From assembly GCF_007065885.1 (NCBI RefSeq), contig NZ_CP041409.1, positions 1,116,001 through 1,180,000 of the forward strand: 64,000 nt of DNA, read 5' to 3'. The notes under the pieces were generated by a model. That model did not search any database, was not told where the DNA came from, and saw only the letters and a list, made by a program, of their open reading frames with translations. Shown in pieces: positions 36,213-46,106 of this stretch. A program made the translations under genes and the position numbers. Position 1 is the stretch's first letter. Every line of letters starts with the position of its first letter. This DNA is from Altererythrobacter sp. TH136. GTDB taxonomy: Bacteria > Pseudomonadota > Alphaproteobacteria > Sphingomonadales > Sphingomonadaceae.

Positions 36213-37088
36213 TCAGATCACGTAGCGCAGGGTCATCCCGCTTGGCCCGACCGCGAATCCGCAGTCGCTGATGTGGTCGCCATCCACCTGCACCGGATGC
36301 ACGCAGCGGTCGAACGCCACCCGGCGCACGCTGCGGAAGCTGGCGAGGCCAAGCCGGTCGAGCGGCCAGCCGGCGAACGCCGCGGCGGTGAACGCGGCGA
36401 CCCCGCGGCGCGACGGGCGTTCGAGCACGATCAGCTCCACTGAATCCGCTGCCAGTGAGGCGCCCGGCGACAGGCGGAACGGCCCTGCGTAAAGTGCGCC
36501 GTGGCTGACGATCACAGCCGCCGCTTCGCACTTGAACGGCGTTCCGTCAATCAGTTCGCCTGACAACGACATCGTTTCGCGGGGCCATTCGCGCAGCACG
36601 CGGAGCAGCGCCACGACGTACGCCATGCGGCCCAGCCGCCGCTTCAATGCCGGCGAGACCCGCGCCACGGCATGGCTGTCGGGCCCGATCGACAGGCACG
36701 ACACCACCGGTAGATCGCCCAGCGTGTAAAGCGGTGCCCGCACCCATCCCTGTGGCCGGTCCCACGCGCGGAGGACCTGATCTGCCAGCGCCTTTGGTTT
36801 GCGGACATAGCCGATCTCGCGCGCCACCAGATTGATTGTGCCCGCCGGCGCGATGCACAGCGGCATCTCGACAGCCCGTGCGCCCAGCGACTGCACCGTG
36901 TCGCGCAAGGTGCCGTCACCGCCGTGGACGCAGACCAGCTCGGCATCAGGCGAAATCGTCACCCCTCGCAAGGTCGTCGCTACCGGCGTTACTCGCGCGC
37001 CGCGCGCCGTGAATGCGCGCACCAGCGCCTCCAACCGCTCCGGCCGAAAGCTGCCCGCGACGGGGTTGTAGACCAGATCGAGTTTCAT
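36213..37088 (-). CDS. Diacylglycerol/lipid kinase family protein
   Basis: A 291-residue protein starting at ATG 37088 (MKLDLVYNPVAGSF). The nucleotide-binding signature CVHGGDGTLRD is characteristic of the DagK/YegS catalytic domain, and LCIAPAGTINLVAREIG follows as in the family, with T-I-N where GTGN is more usual. The C-terminal beta domain is visible (VHPVQVDGDHI). It should phosphorylate a lipid at the inner face of the membrane; the exact substrate (diacylglycerol, sphingoid base or other) is open. It is divergent from the M16 peptidase with a 51-bp gap. Confidence 0.88.
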   Translation of the reverse strand: MKLDLVYNPVAGSFRPERLEALVRAFTARGARVTPVATTLRGVTISPDAELVCVHGGDGTLRDTVQSLGARAVEMPLCIAPAGTINLVAREIGYVRKPKALADQVLRAWDRPQGWVRAPLYTLGDLPVVSCLSIGPDSHAVARVSPALKRRLGRMAYVVALLRVLREWPRETMSLSGELIDGTPFKCEAAAVIVSHGALYAGPFRLSPGASLAADSVELIVLERPSRRGVAAFTAAAFAGWPLDRLGLASFRSVRRVAFDRCVHPVQVDGDHISDCGFAVGPSGMTLRYVI

Positions 37089-37139
37089 GCGCGCCGCGGT
37101 TGTTGCCCGGTTCAGCTTCCGCCGGCAAGGAAGGGCGCG

Positions 37140-39962
37140 ATGATGCGTTTCCTGCTGCTCGCCTGCACCGCCCTGCTGGCCGTTCCCGCCTCCGCTGAAG
37201 AACCGGCACCGGCCGGGTGGAGCTTCGCAGCCAGCGACGTGCCGGTCGACCCGGCGTTTACTTTCGGCACGCTGCCCAACGGGATGCGCTATGTCCTGCG
37301 CGAGAACCACACGCCGCAAGACACGGTGCTGGTGCGCCTGCGGATCGGATCGGGATCGCTGGAGGAAACCGACGAGGAGCGGGGTCTGGCGCACTTTCTG
37401 GAACACATGTCGTTCAATGGCTCCCGCAACGTGCCCGAGGGCGAGATGATCAGGTTGCTGGAGCGCGAGGGGCTGGCGTTCGGGGCCGATACCAATGCCT
37501 CGACCGGCTTCGAGGCGACCACCTACAAGCTCGATCTGCCGCGGAACGATCCCAAGCTGATCGACACCGCTTTGATGCTGATGCGCGAGACTGCCAGCGA
37601 GTTGACCCTCTCGGACGAAGCCATCGAGCGTGAGCGAGGGGTAGTGCTGGCCGAGAAGCGCGACCGCACAACCTATACGCTGAAGGAGACGCAGGACGAG
37701 TGGGCGTTCGTCCAACCCGGCGCGCGGTTCCCCGACCGGCTGCCGATCGGCGAGGAGGAAACGCTCAAGGCAGCGGACGCAGCTCGCATCGGCGGATTCT
37801 ATCGCCGCGCCTATGTTCCTGCGAACACGGTGCTGGTGGTCATTGGCGCGATCGATGTTGCCGCGGTCGAAAGTGCGATCCGGAAGCGGTTTGGGGACTG
37901 GTCGGGGCCCCCCGCTCCGCCCAAGCCGCGCGCCGGCCCGGTTGACCTTTCGCGGCAGGGCGAAACCGACATCTACCTCGATCCCGCATTGTCGGAGAGA
38001 GTCACCGTCACCCGCCTGTCGCCCTGGCGGCAAGAACCCGACACGATTGCCCAGCGCCGCACGGATTTGCTGGAAAGTATCGGCTACGCCGCCATCAATC
38101 GCCGGTTCGAAGCGATCGCCCGCCGGCCCGACGCGCCCTATCGCGGCGCGGGCTTCGGCACCGGCGATGTGTTCGAGGATGGGCGAACCACCAACCTCAT
38201 CGTCGACGCGCTGGACGGCAAATGGCGCCAGGGGCTGGAAGCCGCAGTGCGCGAGTGGCGGCGCGCGCTGGAACACGGCTTCACCGATGCCGAGATCGCG
38301 GAACAGGTGGCCCGCACCCGTCAGAGCCAGGAGAACGCCGCACGGGCCGCCGCCACCCGCAGCAATGGCGTGCTCGTCAATGCGGTGGAGCGACTGATCG
38401 CCGACGACCTGGTGCCAGCCACGCCAGAAAGCGCACTGGAACGGTTCAACGCATTCGCGCCGTCGATCACCCCGGCCACGGTGAGGGCCGCTCTGACCGC
38501 CGATGCCGCTCCGCTCGACAATCCGCTGATCCGCTTCCAGGGCCGGGTCGCGCCCAAGGGCGGCGCGGACGCTCTGCGAACGGCCTGGAACGCGCTGATG
38601 GCCGAGGCTGTCGCATCGCCGACCGCCACCGCCGCCAACGAGTTCGCCTACACCGACTTTGGCAGCCCGAGCGCGGTGGTCACCGATATGGTCGAACCCC
38701 GCACCGGCATTCGCATCGTGCGTTTTGCCAACGGTGTGCGCCTCAACCTCAAGCGTACCGTCCTCGAAGCGGATCGGGTACGCTTTGCCATGTCGATCGA
38801 CGGCGGCAGCTTGCTGGCGACCCGTGAGGACCCGCTGGCGACCGCGATGGCGTCCATGCTGCCGGCGGGCGGTCTGGGCCGGCATTCGCAGGACGAACTC
38901 GAAAGCCTGATGGCGGGACGCTCGGTCAGCCTCAATTTCGCAACCGCAGGCGATGTCTTCACCAGCGGCGGCGTCACCACGTCCCGCGATCTGGAACTTC
39001 AGTTGCAACTCCTCGCCGCGGCGGTGAGCGATTCGGGTTACCGGCGCGAAGGCGAAGTGCGTTACCGGCGCGAGACTGCCAACTGGTTCCTGCGCAAGGA
39101 CGCCACCCCCGGCGGCGCCGTCGGATCGCGTATCGGCGGAATCCTGTCGGATGACGACCCGCGCTTCACCACTCAGCCGCCAGGGGATTACCAGAAGCTG
39201 TCGTTCGACAAGCTGCGCGCCGCGATCGGCGACCGCCTGGCGCGCGGCGCGCTTGAGCTAGCACTGGTCGGCGATGTCGACGAAGAACCGGCGATCGCGT
39301 TGGTCAGCAGCACGCTGGGTGCGTTGCCCCCGCGCGAGCCTGAGTTCCAGCCGCGGGAAGCGGCGCGAGAACGCGCTTTCACTGCCCAGCGTTCAGCCCG
39401 GGTCGTCCGCCATACCGGAGAAGCCGACCAAGCGTTGCTGCAGTACACCTGGCCTACCACCGACGACCGCGACGCCGTCACCGTCCAGCAACTCGAACTG
39501 CTTGAGCGGGTGGCGCGGATCGAACTGACCGACGAGATCCGCGAGCGGCTCGGCAAGGCCTATTCACCGGGGGCGTCCAGTTCGCCATCGCAAGTGTGGC
39601 GAGGATACGGCACGTTCTCTCTCGCGGCATCGATCGACGTGGGCGATGTGGCGGCGACGCGCGCAGCCATCCGCACGGTTCTGGAGCAACTCAGCGCACA
39701 GCCGGTCAGCGCCGATACGCTGGAGCGCGCGCGGCGTCCGCTGCTCGAAAACTATGCCAGCGCGCTGAAAACCAACGGTGGCTGGCTGCGCCTAGCCGGC
39801 CGCGCACAGAGCGAGCGCGAGCGGATCGACCGGTTCTATGCCGCCCAGGCGCAGATTGCAGCGATCACTCCCGCAGACCTGCAGGCGCTGGCCGCGCGGT
39901 ACCTGGCGCCTGACGCGGCGGTCGAGGTGCTGGCCCTGCCGGCCGGGGAAAGCGGCGGCTAA
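37140..39962 (+). CDS. M16 family metallopeptidase (periplasmic)
   Basis: A 940-residue protein. ATG 37140 has GGAAGG upstream and begins a signal peptide ending at VPASAEE. The zinc motif His85-Phe-Leu-Glu-His89 with Glu172 (VLAEKRD) is intact in the first half. The second half (from about residue 510) contains the usual R/Y-type residues but no HxxEH. It differs from the lipoprotein at 18077 in lacking a lipobox. Function is probably degradation of periplasmic peptides. The gene sits between purC and purS. Confidence 0.93.
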   Translation: MMRFLLLACTALLAVPASAEEPAPAGWSFAASDVPVDPAFTFGTLPNGMRYVLRENHTPQDTVLVRLRIGSGSLEETDEERGLAHFLEHMSFNGSRNVPEGEMIRLLEREGLAFGADTNASTGFEATTYKLDLPRNDPKLIDTALMLMRETASELTLSDEAIERERGVVLAEKRDRTTYTLKETQDEWAFVQPGARFPDRLPIGEEETLKAADAARIGGFYRRAYVPANTVLVVIGAIDVAAVESAIRKRFGDWSGPPAPPKPRAGPVDLSRQGETDIYLDPALSERVTVTRLSPWRQEPDTIAQRRTDLLESIGYAAINRRFEAIARRPDAPYRGAGFGTGDVFEDGRTTNLIVDALDGKWRQGLEAAVREWRRALEHGFTDAEIAEQVARTRQSQENAARAAATRSNGVLVNAVERLIADDLVPATPESALERFNAFAPSITPATVRAALTADAAPLDNPLIRFQGRVAPKGGADALRTAWNALMAEAVASPTATAANEFAYTDFGSPSAVVTDMVEPRTGIRIVRFANGVRLNLKRTVLEADRVRFAMSIDGGSLLATREDPLATAMASMLPAGGLGRHSQDELESLMAGRSVSLNFATAGDVFTSGGVTTSRDLELQLQLLAAAVSDSGYRREGEVRYRRETANWFLRKDATPGGAVGSRIGGILSDDDPRFTTQPPGDYQKLSFDKLRAAIGDRLARGALELALVGDVDEEPAIALVSSTLGALPPREPEFQPREAARERAFTAQRSARVVRHTGEADQALLQYTWPTTDDRDAVTVQQLELLERVARIELTDEIRERLGKAYSPGASSSPSQVWRGYGTFSLAASIDVGDVAATRAAIRTVLEQLSAQPVSADTLERARRPLLENYASALKTNGGWLRLAGRAQSERERIDRFYAAQAQIAAITPADLQALAARYLAPDAAVEVLALPAGESGG

Positions 39963-40035
39963 GCCTTGCCGCACAGGGCGGCCTCGGCCATAGGCTGCCG
40001 GCGACCCCGCCAGCCAGCGAAAGGGCCGTAGCCCC

Positions 40036-40275
40036 ATGAAAGTCCGCGTTCACGTCAGCCTGAAGCCAGGGGTGCTCGACCCGCAGGGCCGTGCCGTTCA
40101 TCACGCGCTGGAAGGTCTCGGGTTCTCAGGCGTGGAGGACGTGCGCGTCGGCCGCCTGATCGAACTCGAGGTGGCGAGCGAAACTACGGATGCCGCGCTG
40201 GACGAGATGTGCCGCAAGCTGCTCGCCAACATGGTGATCGAAAACTACCGTATCGAGAAGCTGGAGACCGCGTGA
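40036..40275 (+). CDS. purS: Phosphoribosylformylglycinamidine synthase subunit PurS
   Basis: A 79-residue structural subunit of the three-part FGAM synthase (PurS-PurQ-PurL). The sequence [20 protein letters not shown] and the C-terminal [19 protein letters not shown] match the family. ATG 40036. Its stop overlaps the purQ start (TGATG). Confidence 0.96.
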   Translation: MKVRVHVSLKPGVLDPQGRAVHHALEGLGFSGVEDVRVGRLIELEVASETTDAALDEMCRKLLANMVIENYRIEKLETA

Positions 40276-40952
40276 TGGCGTTCCGCGGCGCGGTCATCAC
40301 CTTCCCTGGCTCCAACTGCGATCGAGACATGGCGGTCGCGCTGGAGAAAGTCTCCGGCGAACGGTCGCTGCGGGTGTGGCACGGTGATGCCGAACTGCCA
40401 GATCGGCTCGATTTCATCGCAGTGCCGGGCGGGTTCTCGTACGGCGATTACCTGCGCTGCGGGGCCATCGCCAGCCGCAGTCCGATCATGCGTGCGGTGG
40501 TGGAGGCCGCGGGCCGCGGCGTGCCGGTGCTGGGGGTGTGCAACGGGTTCCAAGTGCTCACCGAGGCGGGGTTGCTGCCCGGCGCGCTGATGCGCAATGC
40601 GCAGCTCAACTTTACCTGCCGCGTGGCGCCGCTCACCGTGGAGAACAACCAGTCGCTGTTCACCGCGGGGTACGCAGCGGGATCGACGATCAATCTTCCG
40701 GTCGCGCATCACGACGGCAACTTCTTCGCCGACACGGACACGCTCGACCGCCTTGAAGGCGAAGGCCGGGTGGCGTTCCGCTATGCCGATGATTGCAACG
40801 GATCGCAGCGCCGGATCGCCGGGATACTCAACGATACCGGCACGGTTCTGGGCATGATGCCGCACCCCGAACGGGCGATCGAGCCTGAGCTTGGCGGCAC
40901 CGATGGCCGCGCGCTGTTCGCCGGCGCGGTCGGAGCGCTGGTCGGCGCTTAG
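40275..40952 (+). CDS. purQ: Phosphoribosylformylglycinamidine synthase glutaminase subunit PurQ
   Basis: A 225-residue class I glutamine amidotransferase. ATG 40275 overlaps purS. Nucleophile Cys89 lies in [13 protein letters not shown], and the His-x-Glu motif in [10 protein letters not shown]. It supplies ammonia to PurL, which is not in the window. Its end overlaps the convergent GGDEF/EAL gene by 3 bp. Confidence 0.97.
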   Translation: MAFRGAVITFPGSNCDRDMAVALEKVSGERSLRVWHGDAELPDRLDFIAVPGGFSYGDYLRCGAIASRSPIMRAVVEAAGRGVPVLGVCNGFQVLTEAGLLPGALMRNAQLNFTCRVAPLTVENNQSLFTAGYAAGSTINLPVAHHDGNFFADTDTLDRLEGEGRVAFRYADDCNGSQRRIAGILNDTGTVLGMMPHPERAIEPELGGTDGRALFAGAVGALVGA

Positions 40953-43312
40953 GCGCGCAGGCGTTCGGGAACCGCCGCCCGCCGGCGGAACAGTTGCAGC
41001 GCATCGTCGGCGCGCATCGGCCGGCCGAAGTAATAGCCCTGAATTTTCGTGCACCCCATCCGGCGAATCATCTCGGCTTCCTCGGCCGTCTCGACACCTT
41101 CCGCGGTGGTGCTCATCTCCAGGCTGTCGGCCATCGCGACGACCGCGCGGATGATCGCCAGGCTCTCCTTGCTGTCCTGCGCCGCGCCTTGCACGAAGCT
41201 GCGATCGACCTTGATGGTCGAGAACTTGATCTTTCGAAGGTACCCTAGCGAGGAATAGCCAGTTCCGAAGTCATCGAGCGCGACGGTGCAGCCTAGCGCC
41301 ATCACCTGCTCCAGCGAGGCGCGCGCGATACTGGCGTCGCGCAGGAAGATGCTCTCGGTCACTTCCAGCTCAAGCCGCCGCGCTTCCAGTCCGCTAGCGG
41401 TCAGCGCGCGCACCACGGTGGTGGCGAAATCGGGTTCGAACAGCTGTTCCGGAGAGACGTTGACCGCCACCCGGATGTGGTCGGGCCAACGGGTCGCTTC
41501 GCGGCAAGCCTGTTCCATGACCCAGGTGCCGATGGGCACGATCAGGCGGGTATCCTCGGCGATCGGCACGAACTTGCCGGGGCTGATCGGGCCGTGATCG
41601 GCGCTGTTCCAGCGGACCAGTGCTTCGAAGCTGACCACGTTTTCCGAATTGGCATCGACCACCGGTTGATAGTGGAGTTCCAGCTCACGCTTCTCCAGCG
41701 CCTGGCGAAGCGCGAATTCCAGCTGGCGGCGCTCCTCGGCGTTCGCGTGCAGCAGCGGCTCGTAATTGCGGTGTTCGTTGCCGCCGTCGTCCTTGGCTCG
41801 GTAGAGCGCGAGGTCGGCGTTGCGCATCAGTTCCTCGACCGACTTGCCATCCCGCGGACCGATGGCCGAGCCGACCGACGCGCCGACGTACAGCGTGTGG
41901 TGATCGACTTCGTACGGCTGCGACAGCCGCGCGATCACATTCTTCGCCACGCGTTCGATGCAGCCCCGTTCCGAAGCGTCACGCACGACGATCGCGAACT
42001 CGTCACCGCCAAGGCGGCCGCACATCTCGTTGTCGCCCATCAGCGCCTTGAGCCGCGCTGACACCTGCGCCAGCAGCTTGTCGCCCACGAGGTGACCGAG
42101 CGAATCGTTCACCGCCTTGAAGCGGTCGAGGTCGATCATCAGGAACGCACAGCGGGTGCGCCATTGTTCGGCATACCGCAGCGCATCGCCCAGCGCCTCG
42201 GTCAGCATCAGGCGATTGGGCAAGCCCGTGAGGGTGTCGTAGCGCGCAAGATAAGCGATCTTCTCGCTCGATTCGCGCTGTTCGGTGACATCGGACCCGA
42301 CCCCGCGCACGCCCAGGTACGCGCCGTTATCGTCCAGCATGGGGGTGCCCGACAGCTCCCACCAGCGATGCTCGCGGCCGATCGCCACCTTCACCAGCAG
42401 GTTGGAGAAGCTTTCGCGGCGTTTCAGGCGCTCGGCCAGATCGTGCAGCGACGGCGGAAACTGGCCGGTCTCCCACGCCTCCCCTGCGATCAGCTCTACG
42501 AACGGCCGGCCTTCGACCTCTTCCACCGGACGCCCGAGCGCGAAGGCGAAGCGGGGAGAGGCACCGCGGACCATCCGGTTGGTATCCACCTGCCACAACC
42601 AGTCTGCCTGGTTTTCCTCGAATTCGCGCAGCAGCAGCGACACGACCTCGCTCTTCTCCGCGTTCCCCGCCTCGGCCAGGCAGGCGGTCAGATGCACGCG
42701 CGAGACACTGGCCACGCCCTTGGCCACCGCCGCCAACATGATCGCGATCCCTGCGGCGAGGGAGAACTGTCCGAACCAGAGGAAGCTCAGGATCATTGCA
42801 CCGCCCGCGACGGCGCCCATGATGATTGTCGCCAGAGGCGCGGCGCCCAACGCCAGGGAGGATCCGATTAGCAGCACGCTGAACAGCACCCCCAGGCTGG
42901 CGCGCTCGACGTCGGTCCCGAAAATCGCAAATCCGAAGATAGGGATGCACCATGCAGCGGAGACGACGAAGGTCGCTCGTGCCTTGCGGTTCATCTCGTC
43001 CCGGGTGACGCGGGGCCGGTCCCCGACGGCGACACCCCGATTGGCCCGCCGGTTGACGACCAGGCTCACGCCAAGAGCGGCGATGAACACCGCCATCAAC
43101 CAGATCGGCGCCGTGCCCGCATAAATTGCCACCGTCAGCAGCGCACACAAAGCGTGAACCGCAGTCCGCTGCCCGGCGGTGCTGATTAGCTGCGAATACT
43201 GCAGACCGCGCAGCCGGCCCCAATCCTCACCCTCGGGATCCTTGAGACCAAGGATCGCCAGGAGCGGCAAGTCGGCCGGTTTTTGCGGGGTAGGAGAGGT
43301 GCTGTCGCTCAC
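40949..43312 (-). CDS. Membrane GGDEF/EAL composite c-di-GMP enzyme with PAS
   Basis: A 787-residue protein. Residues 1-45 are hydrophilic; about five membrane helices span 45-210. A PAS domain follows ([19 protein letters not shown] to [10 protein letters not shown]). The diguanylate cyclase domain keeps GGDEF at about residue 434 ([12 protein letters not shown]) but shows no RxxD inhibitory site just ahead of it. The phosphodiesterase domain is intact: FEALVRW (about 561), [23 protein letters not shown] and KVDRSFV. Net activity is likely phosphodiesterase, tuned by GTP or by the PAS signal (inference). Confidence 0.93.
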   Translation of the reverse strand: MSDSTSPTPQKPADLPLLAILGLKDPEGEDWGRLRGLQYSQLISTAGQRTAVHALCALLTVAIYAGTAPIWLMAVFIAALGVSLVVNRRANRGVAVGDRPRVTRDEMNRKARATFVVSAAWCIPIFGFAIFGTDVERASLGVLFSVLLIGSSLALGAAPLATIIMGAVAGGAMILSFLWFGQFSLAAGIAIMLAAVAKGVASVSRVHLTACLAEAGNAEKSEVVSLLLREFEENQADWLWQVDTNRMVRGASPRFAFALGRPVEEVEGRPFVELIAGEAWETGQFPPSLHDLAERLKRRESFSNLLVKVAIGREHRWWELSGTPMLDDNGAYLGVRGVGSDVTEQRESSEKIAYLARYDTLTGLPNRLMLTEALGDALRYAEQWRTRCAFLMIDLDRFKAVNDSLGHLVGDKLLAQVSARLKALMGDNEMCGRLGGDEFAIVVRDASERGCIERVAKNVIARLSQPYEVDHHTLYVGASVGSAIGPRDGKSVEELMRNADLALYRAKDDGGNEHRNYEPLLHANAEERRQLEFALRQALEKRELELHYQPVVDANSENVVSFEALVRWNSADHGPISPGKFVPIAEDTRLIVPIGTWVMEQACREATRWPDHIRVAVNVSPEQLFEPDFATTVVRALTASGLEARRLELEVTESIFLRDASIARASLEQVMALGCTVALDDFGTGYSSLGYLRKIKFSTIKVDRSFVQGAAQDSKESLAIIRAVVAMADSLEMSTTAEGVETAEEAEMIRRMGCTKIQGYYFGRPMRADDALQLFRRRAAVPERLRA

Positions 43313-43369
43313 CCGCCGCAGTTACCGCGCCAAAGGTTATGGCTCGGTAAACCGCGATAATGAAAGGGG

Positions 43370-43421
43370 AAAAAGCGTACGCGCGTGCAAGGCGATGTTA
43401 ACCATCGCCCGCACGCGCGGC
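43370..43421 (-). terminator. Rho-independent terminator of glmS
   Basis: Directly after the glmS stop the minus strand folds into CGCGCGTGC/GCACGCGCG continued by GGCGATG/CATCGCC with a small internal loop. TTTTT follows at 43374-43370, a few nt after the stem. Confidence 0.8.
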
Positions 43422-43423
43422 CG

Positions 43424-45247
43424 CTATTCCACCGTCACGGACTTCGCCAGATTGCGCGGCTGATCGACATCGGTGCCCTTCACGCACGCCACATGGTAGG
43501 CAAGCAACTGCACCGGCACGGCGTAGACAAGCGGTGCGATCAGCGGGTGAACCTTGGGCATCGCGATGGTGGCGAGGCAGCCTTCGCCTGCTTCGGCTAG
43601 GCCTTCCTCGTCGGAAATGAGCACGATCTTGCCGCCTCGCGCGCGCACTTCCTGCATGTTGGAGACGGTCTTTTCGAACAGCGGTCCCGAGGGCGCGAGG
43701 ACGATGACGGGGACGGCTTCGTCGATCAGCGCGATCGGCCCGTGCTTCATTTCGCCAGACGCATAACCTTCCGCATGGATGTAGCTGATTTCCTTCAGTT
43801 TCAGCGCGCCTTCGAGAGCCAGAGGATAGTCCGGGCCGCGGCCGAGATAGAGCACGTCGCGGGCCGGCGCGATCAGGTGCGCCATCGCTGCGATATCGTC
43901 ATCATGATCAAGCGCTGCGTTGAGCGCGGCGGGTGCTTCGAGCAGGTGGCGAACGACTTCCTGTTCTTCGCTGCGGTCCATCCGCCCCTTCTTCACCGCC
44001 AGGTGCGCGGCCAGCGCGGCGAGCACGGCCAACTGGCAAGTGAACGCCTTGGTGCTGGCAACGCCGATTTCCGGCCCTGCGTGAGTCGGCAACAGCAGGT
44101 CGGCCTCGCGCGCCATGGAACTTGTCGGTACGTTGACCACCACCGCGATGGTCTGGCCCGCTTGCTTGCAATATCGCAGCGCAGCCAGCGTATCGGCCGT
44201 CTCGCCGCTCTGGGAGATGAACAGCGACAGGCCGCCCTCCTCCAGCACCGGCTCGCGGTAACGGAACTCGCTCGCGTAATCGATGTCGACCGGCACCCGG
44301 GCGAAAGTCTCGAACCAGTACTTTGCCACCATGCCGGCGTAGAACGACGTTCCGCACGCAACGATGGTGATCCGGCGGATCGTCGACAGGTCAAAGTCGA
44401 TCTGTGGCAGCGCCACGGTGCTGTCGACCTGACGGATGTAGCTGCGCAGCGTCTGCGCGACGACGATAGGCTGCTCGTAGATCTCTTTCTGCATGAAGTG
44501 GCGGTAATTGCCCTTCTCCACCGAGGCGGCGGAGGCACCGGAGGTGGTGATCTCGCGCGTCACCGGATTGTTGTCGGCGTCATAGACCTGCGCGTCGTCG
44601 CGCCTGACGACGGTCCAGTCGCCTTCCTCGAGATAAGCGATCCGCTGCGTCAGCGGCGCCAGCGCCAGCGCGTCGGAGCCGAGATAGGTTTCGCCCTCAC
44701 CATAACCGAGGACCAGCGGCGAACCGAGGCGCGCGCCGATCAGCATGTCGGGATGGGCGCGGAAGGCGATCGCCAGCGCGAATGCGCCGCGCAGGCGGGG
44801 AAGCACGGCTTTGACCGCGTCTTCCGGAGAGGCGCCGTTCTCGACTTCGCGGCTGATGAGATGGACCACGACTTCGCTGTCGGTTTCGCTCTCCAGCGCG
44901 CGTCCAGCGGCAATCAGTTCGTCACGCAGCGGCTTGTAGTTTTCGATGATGCCGTTGTGGACCAGCGCGACGTGCTCGGTCGCATGGGGGTGCGCGTTGT
45001 GAGCGGTCGGCGCGCCGTGGGTCGCCCAGCGGGTGTGGGCGATGCCGATGTCGCCCGGCGCCGGATGCGCGGCCAGTTCGCGCACTAGGTTCACCAGCTT
45101 GCCCTCGGCCCGGCGGCGGACAAGCTCGCCTTCGTGCACGGTGCACACGCCCGCGCTGTCATAGCCGCGGTATTCCATTCGCTTCAGTCCGTCGACCAGC
45201 CGGTCCGCGACTGATTCCTTGCCGACGATGCCGATGATGCCGCACAT
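43424..45247 (-). CDS. glmS: Glutamine-fructose-6-phosphate aminotransferase (isomerizing)
   Basis: A 607-residue enzyme making glucosamine-6-phosphate for cell wall and LPS. The N-terminal Cys2 glutaminase (MCGIIGIVGKE) and two SIS isomerase domains (FISQSGETADTLAALR, GRGPDYPLALEGALKLKE) are present, and it ends in AKSVTVE as expected. ATG 45247. The next gene upstream is vapC-like, 15 bp away on the same strand. Confidence 0.97.
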   Translation of the reverse strand: MCGIIGIVGKESVADRLVDGLKRMEYRGYDSAGVCTVHEGELVRRRAEGKLVNLVRELAAHPAPGDIGIAHTRWATHGAPTAHNAHPHATEHVALVHNGIIENYKPLRDELIAAGRALESETDSEVVVHLISREVENGASPEDAVKAVLPRLRGAFALAIAFRAHPDMLIGARLGSPLVLGYGEGETYLGSDALALAPLTQRIAYLEEGDWTVVRRDDAQVYDADNNPVTREITTSGASAASVEKGNYRHFMQKEIYEQPIVVAQTLRSYIRQVDSTVALPQIDFDLSTIRRITIVACGTSFYAGMVAKYWFETFARVPVDIDYASEFRYREPVLEEGGLSLFISQSGETADTLAALRYCKQAGQTIAVVVNVPTSSMAREADLLLPTHAGPEIGVASTKAFTCQLAVLAALAAHLAVKKGRMDRSEEQEVVRHLLEAPAALNAALDHDDDIAAMAHLIAPARDVLYLGRGPDYPLALEGALKLKEISYIHAEGYASGEMKHGPIALIDEAVPVIVLAPSGPLFEKTVSNMQEVRARGGKIVLISDEEGLAEAGEGCLATIAMPKVHPLIAPLVYAVPVQLLAYHVACVKGTDVDQPRNLAKSVTVE

Positions 45248-45262
45248 GGGTCTAGTATCCTG

Positions 45263-45628
45263 TCAGAGAGTATAGGGAACGCGGATCCCCGGCAGCTCTG
45301 CCGGAAAATCCTTGGTGTTTCGTGTAATTAGGATTGCGCCATTCACTTGCGCGGTCGCCAGGACATACGCGTGGGGGAGGCTCATTTCGGTCCGATAACA
45401 AATGTCGGCCGCCGCTGTAGCGATCCGCTGATCCAATTCCACCACTTCGAAATGAGCGAGCGCTTCTTGCAGAACCTGGCGCGCCTCCAGCGCCTCCGCC
45501 GCCATGATCTCCGTCCATACGATGCGACTGATCTGGTGCCGCGCGTATCGCGCGATCTCGGCGCGAGCCTGGGGGCGGCGCTTGAGCCAGTCGACGATGA
45601 TGGTGGTGTCGAAAAATGGCGCCGACAT
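45263..45628 (-). CDS. PIN-domain toxin, VapC-like (third acidic residue replaced)
   Basis: A 121-residue PIN ribonuclease fold. Asp7 (FFDTTIIVDWL), Glu40 (WTEIMAAE) and Asp107 (RNTKDF) fit the active-site acids. The usual LPDA motif reads LPHA, so His86 stands where an Asp is expected. This could lower or change metal-dependent RNase activity. ATG 45628 comes 2 bp after the antitoxin stop. It runs in the same direction as glmS, just upstream of it. Confidence 0.85.
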   Translation of the reverse strand: MSAPFFDTTIIVDWLKRRPQARAEIARYARHQISRIVWTEIMAAEALEARQVLQEALAHFEVVELDQRIATAAADICYRTEMSLPHAYVLATAQVNGAILITRNTKDFPAELPGIRVPYTL

Positions 45629-45630
45629 TT

Positions 45631-45876
45631 TCAGTGCTGCTCATCATGGCGGCTACGCTTACCAGCACGCCGATCGTCGAAGTCATCGCGGATGTCCGGA
45701 CGATCCGACCACAGCCCGTATCCCCGGTCGATCCAGCTGCGATCGTCGCCCCGGTGCAGCAGGTAAAGTTGCACGGCCTCGCGCAGCATCGCGGCCCGGG
45801 ATTTTCCCTGATCGGCAGCCATCCGGTCTAGCCGCTGGATGTCGTCATCATGCAAATCGGCCAGAATTCGGGTCAC
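45631..45876 (-). CDS. Ribbon-helix-helix antitoxin, VapB-like
   Basis: An 81-residue protein from GTG 45876 (MTRILADLHDDDIQRLDRMA). The N-terminal 45 residues fit a CopG/RHH DNA-binding domain (beta strand then two helices, SRAAMLREAVQLYLLHR). The charged C-terminal tail (WSDRPDIRDDFDDRRAGK) would neutralise the toxin. It is the first gene of the pair and probably represses its own promoter at the repeat at 45884-45904. Confidence 0.82.
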   Translation of the reverse strand: MTRILADLHDDDIQRLDRMAADQGKSRAAMLREAVQLYLLHRGDDRSWIDRGYGLWSDRPDIRDDFDDRRAGKRSRHDEQH

Positions 45877-45883
45877 CGCCGCG

Positions 45884-45904
45884 TGATATCGTCACTTGAT
45901 ATCA
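45884..45904 (-). promoter_or_regulatory. Candidate operator of the toxin-antitoxin pair
   Basis: Two copies of TGATATC, at 45884-45890 and 45897-45903, start 13 bp apart directly ahead of the antitoxin GTG. Each contains the self-complementary GATATC core. RHH antitoxins bind such paired short sites. Confidence 0.5.
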
Positions 45905-46106
45905 TTGGCAAGATGTCCTGGTAGAGAAACGCGTTTCTGAGCGATGCCGCTGCCCATCGTCCGGCGGTCGCAGCACCCGCGACGGACTGGGTTTAGGAAA
46001 AAATAAGGTTTCCGGCATATTCACCAATCATCGCAAAGACCCTTTCGCAGGCGGAGGGGCATCGTTTGCGACAGATGAACTTCGCAAAGGCCTTGGGGGG
46101 CAGTAA

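Noticed and set aside
37089-39008. Upstream extension of the lipid kinase frame on the minus strand
   Set aside because: The extension is antisense to the M16 peptidase; the kinase fold begins at ATG 37088.
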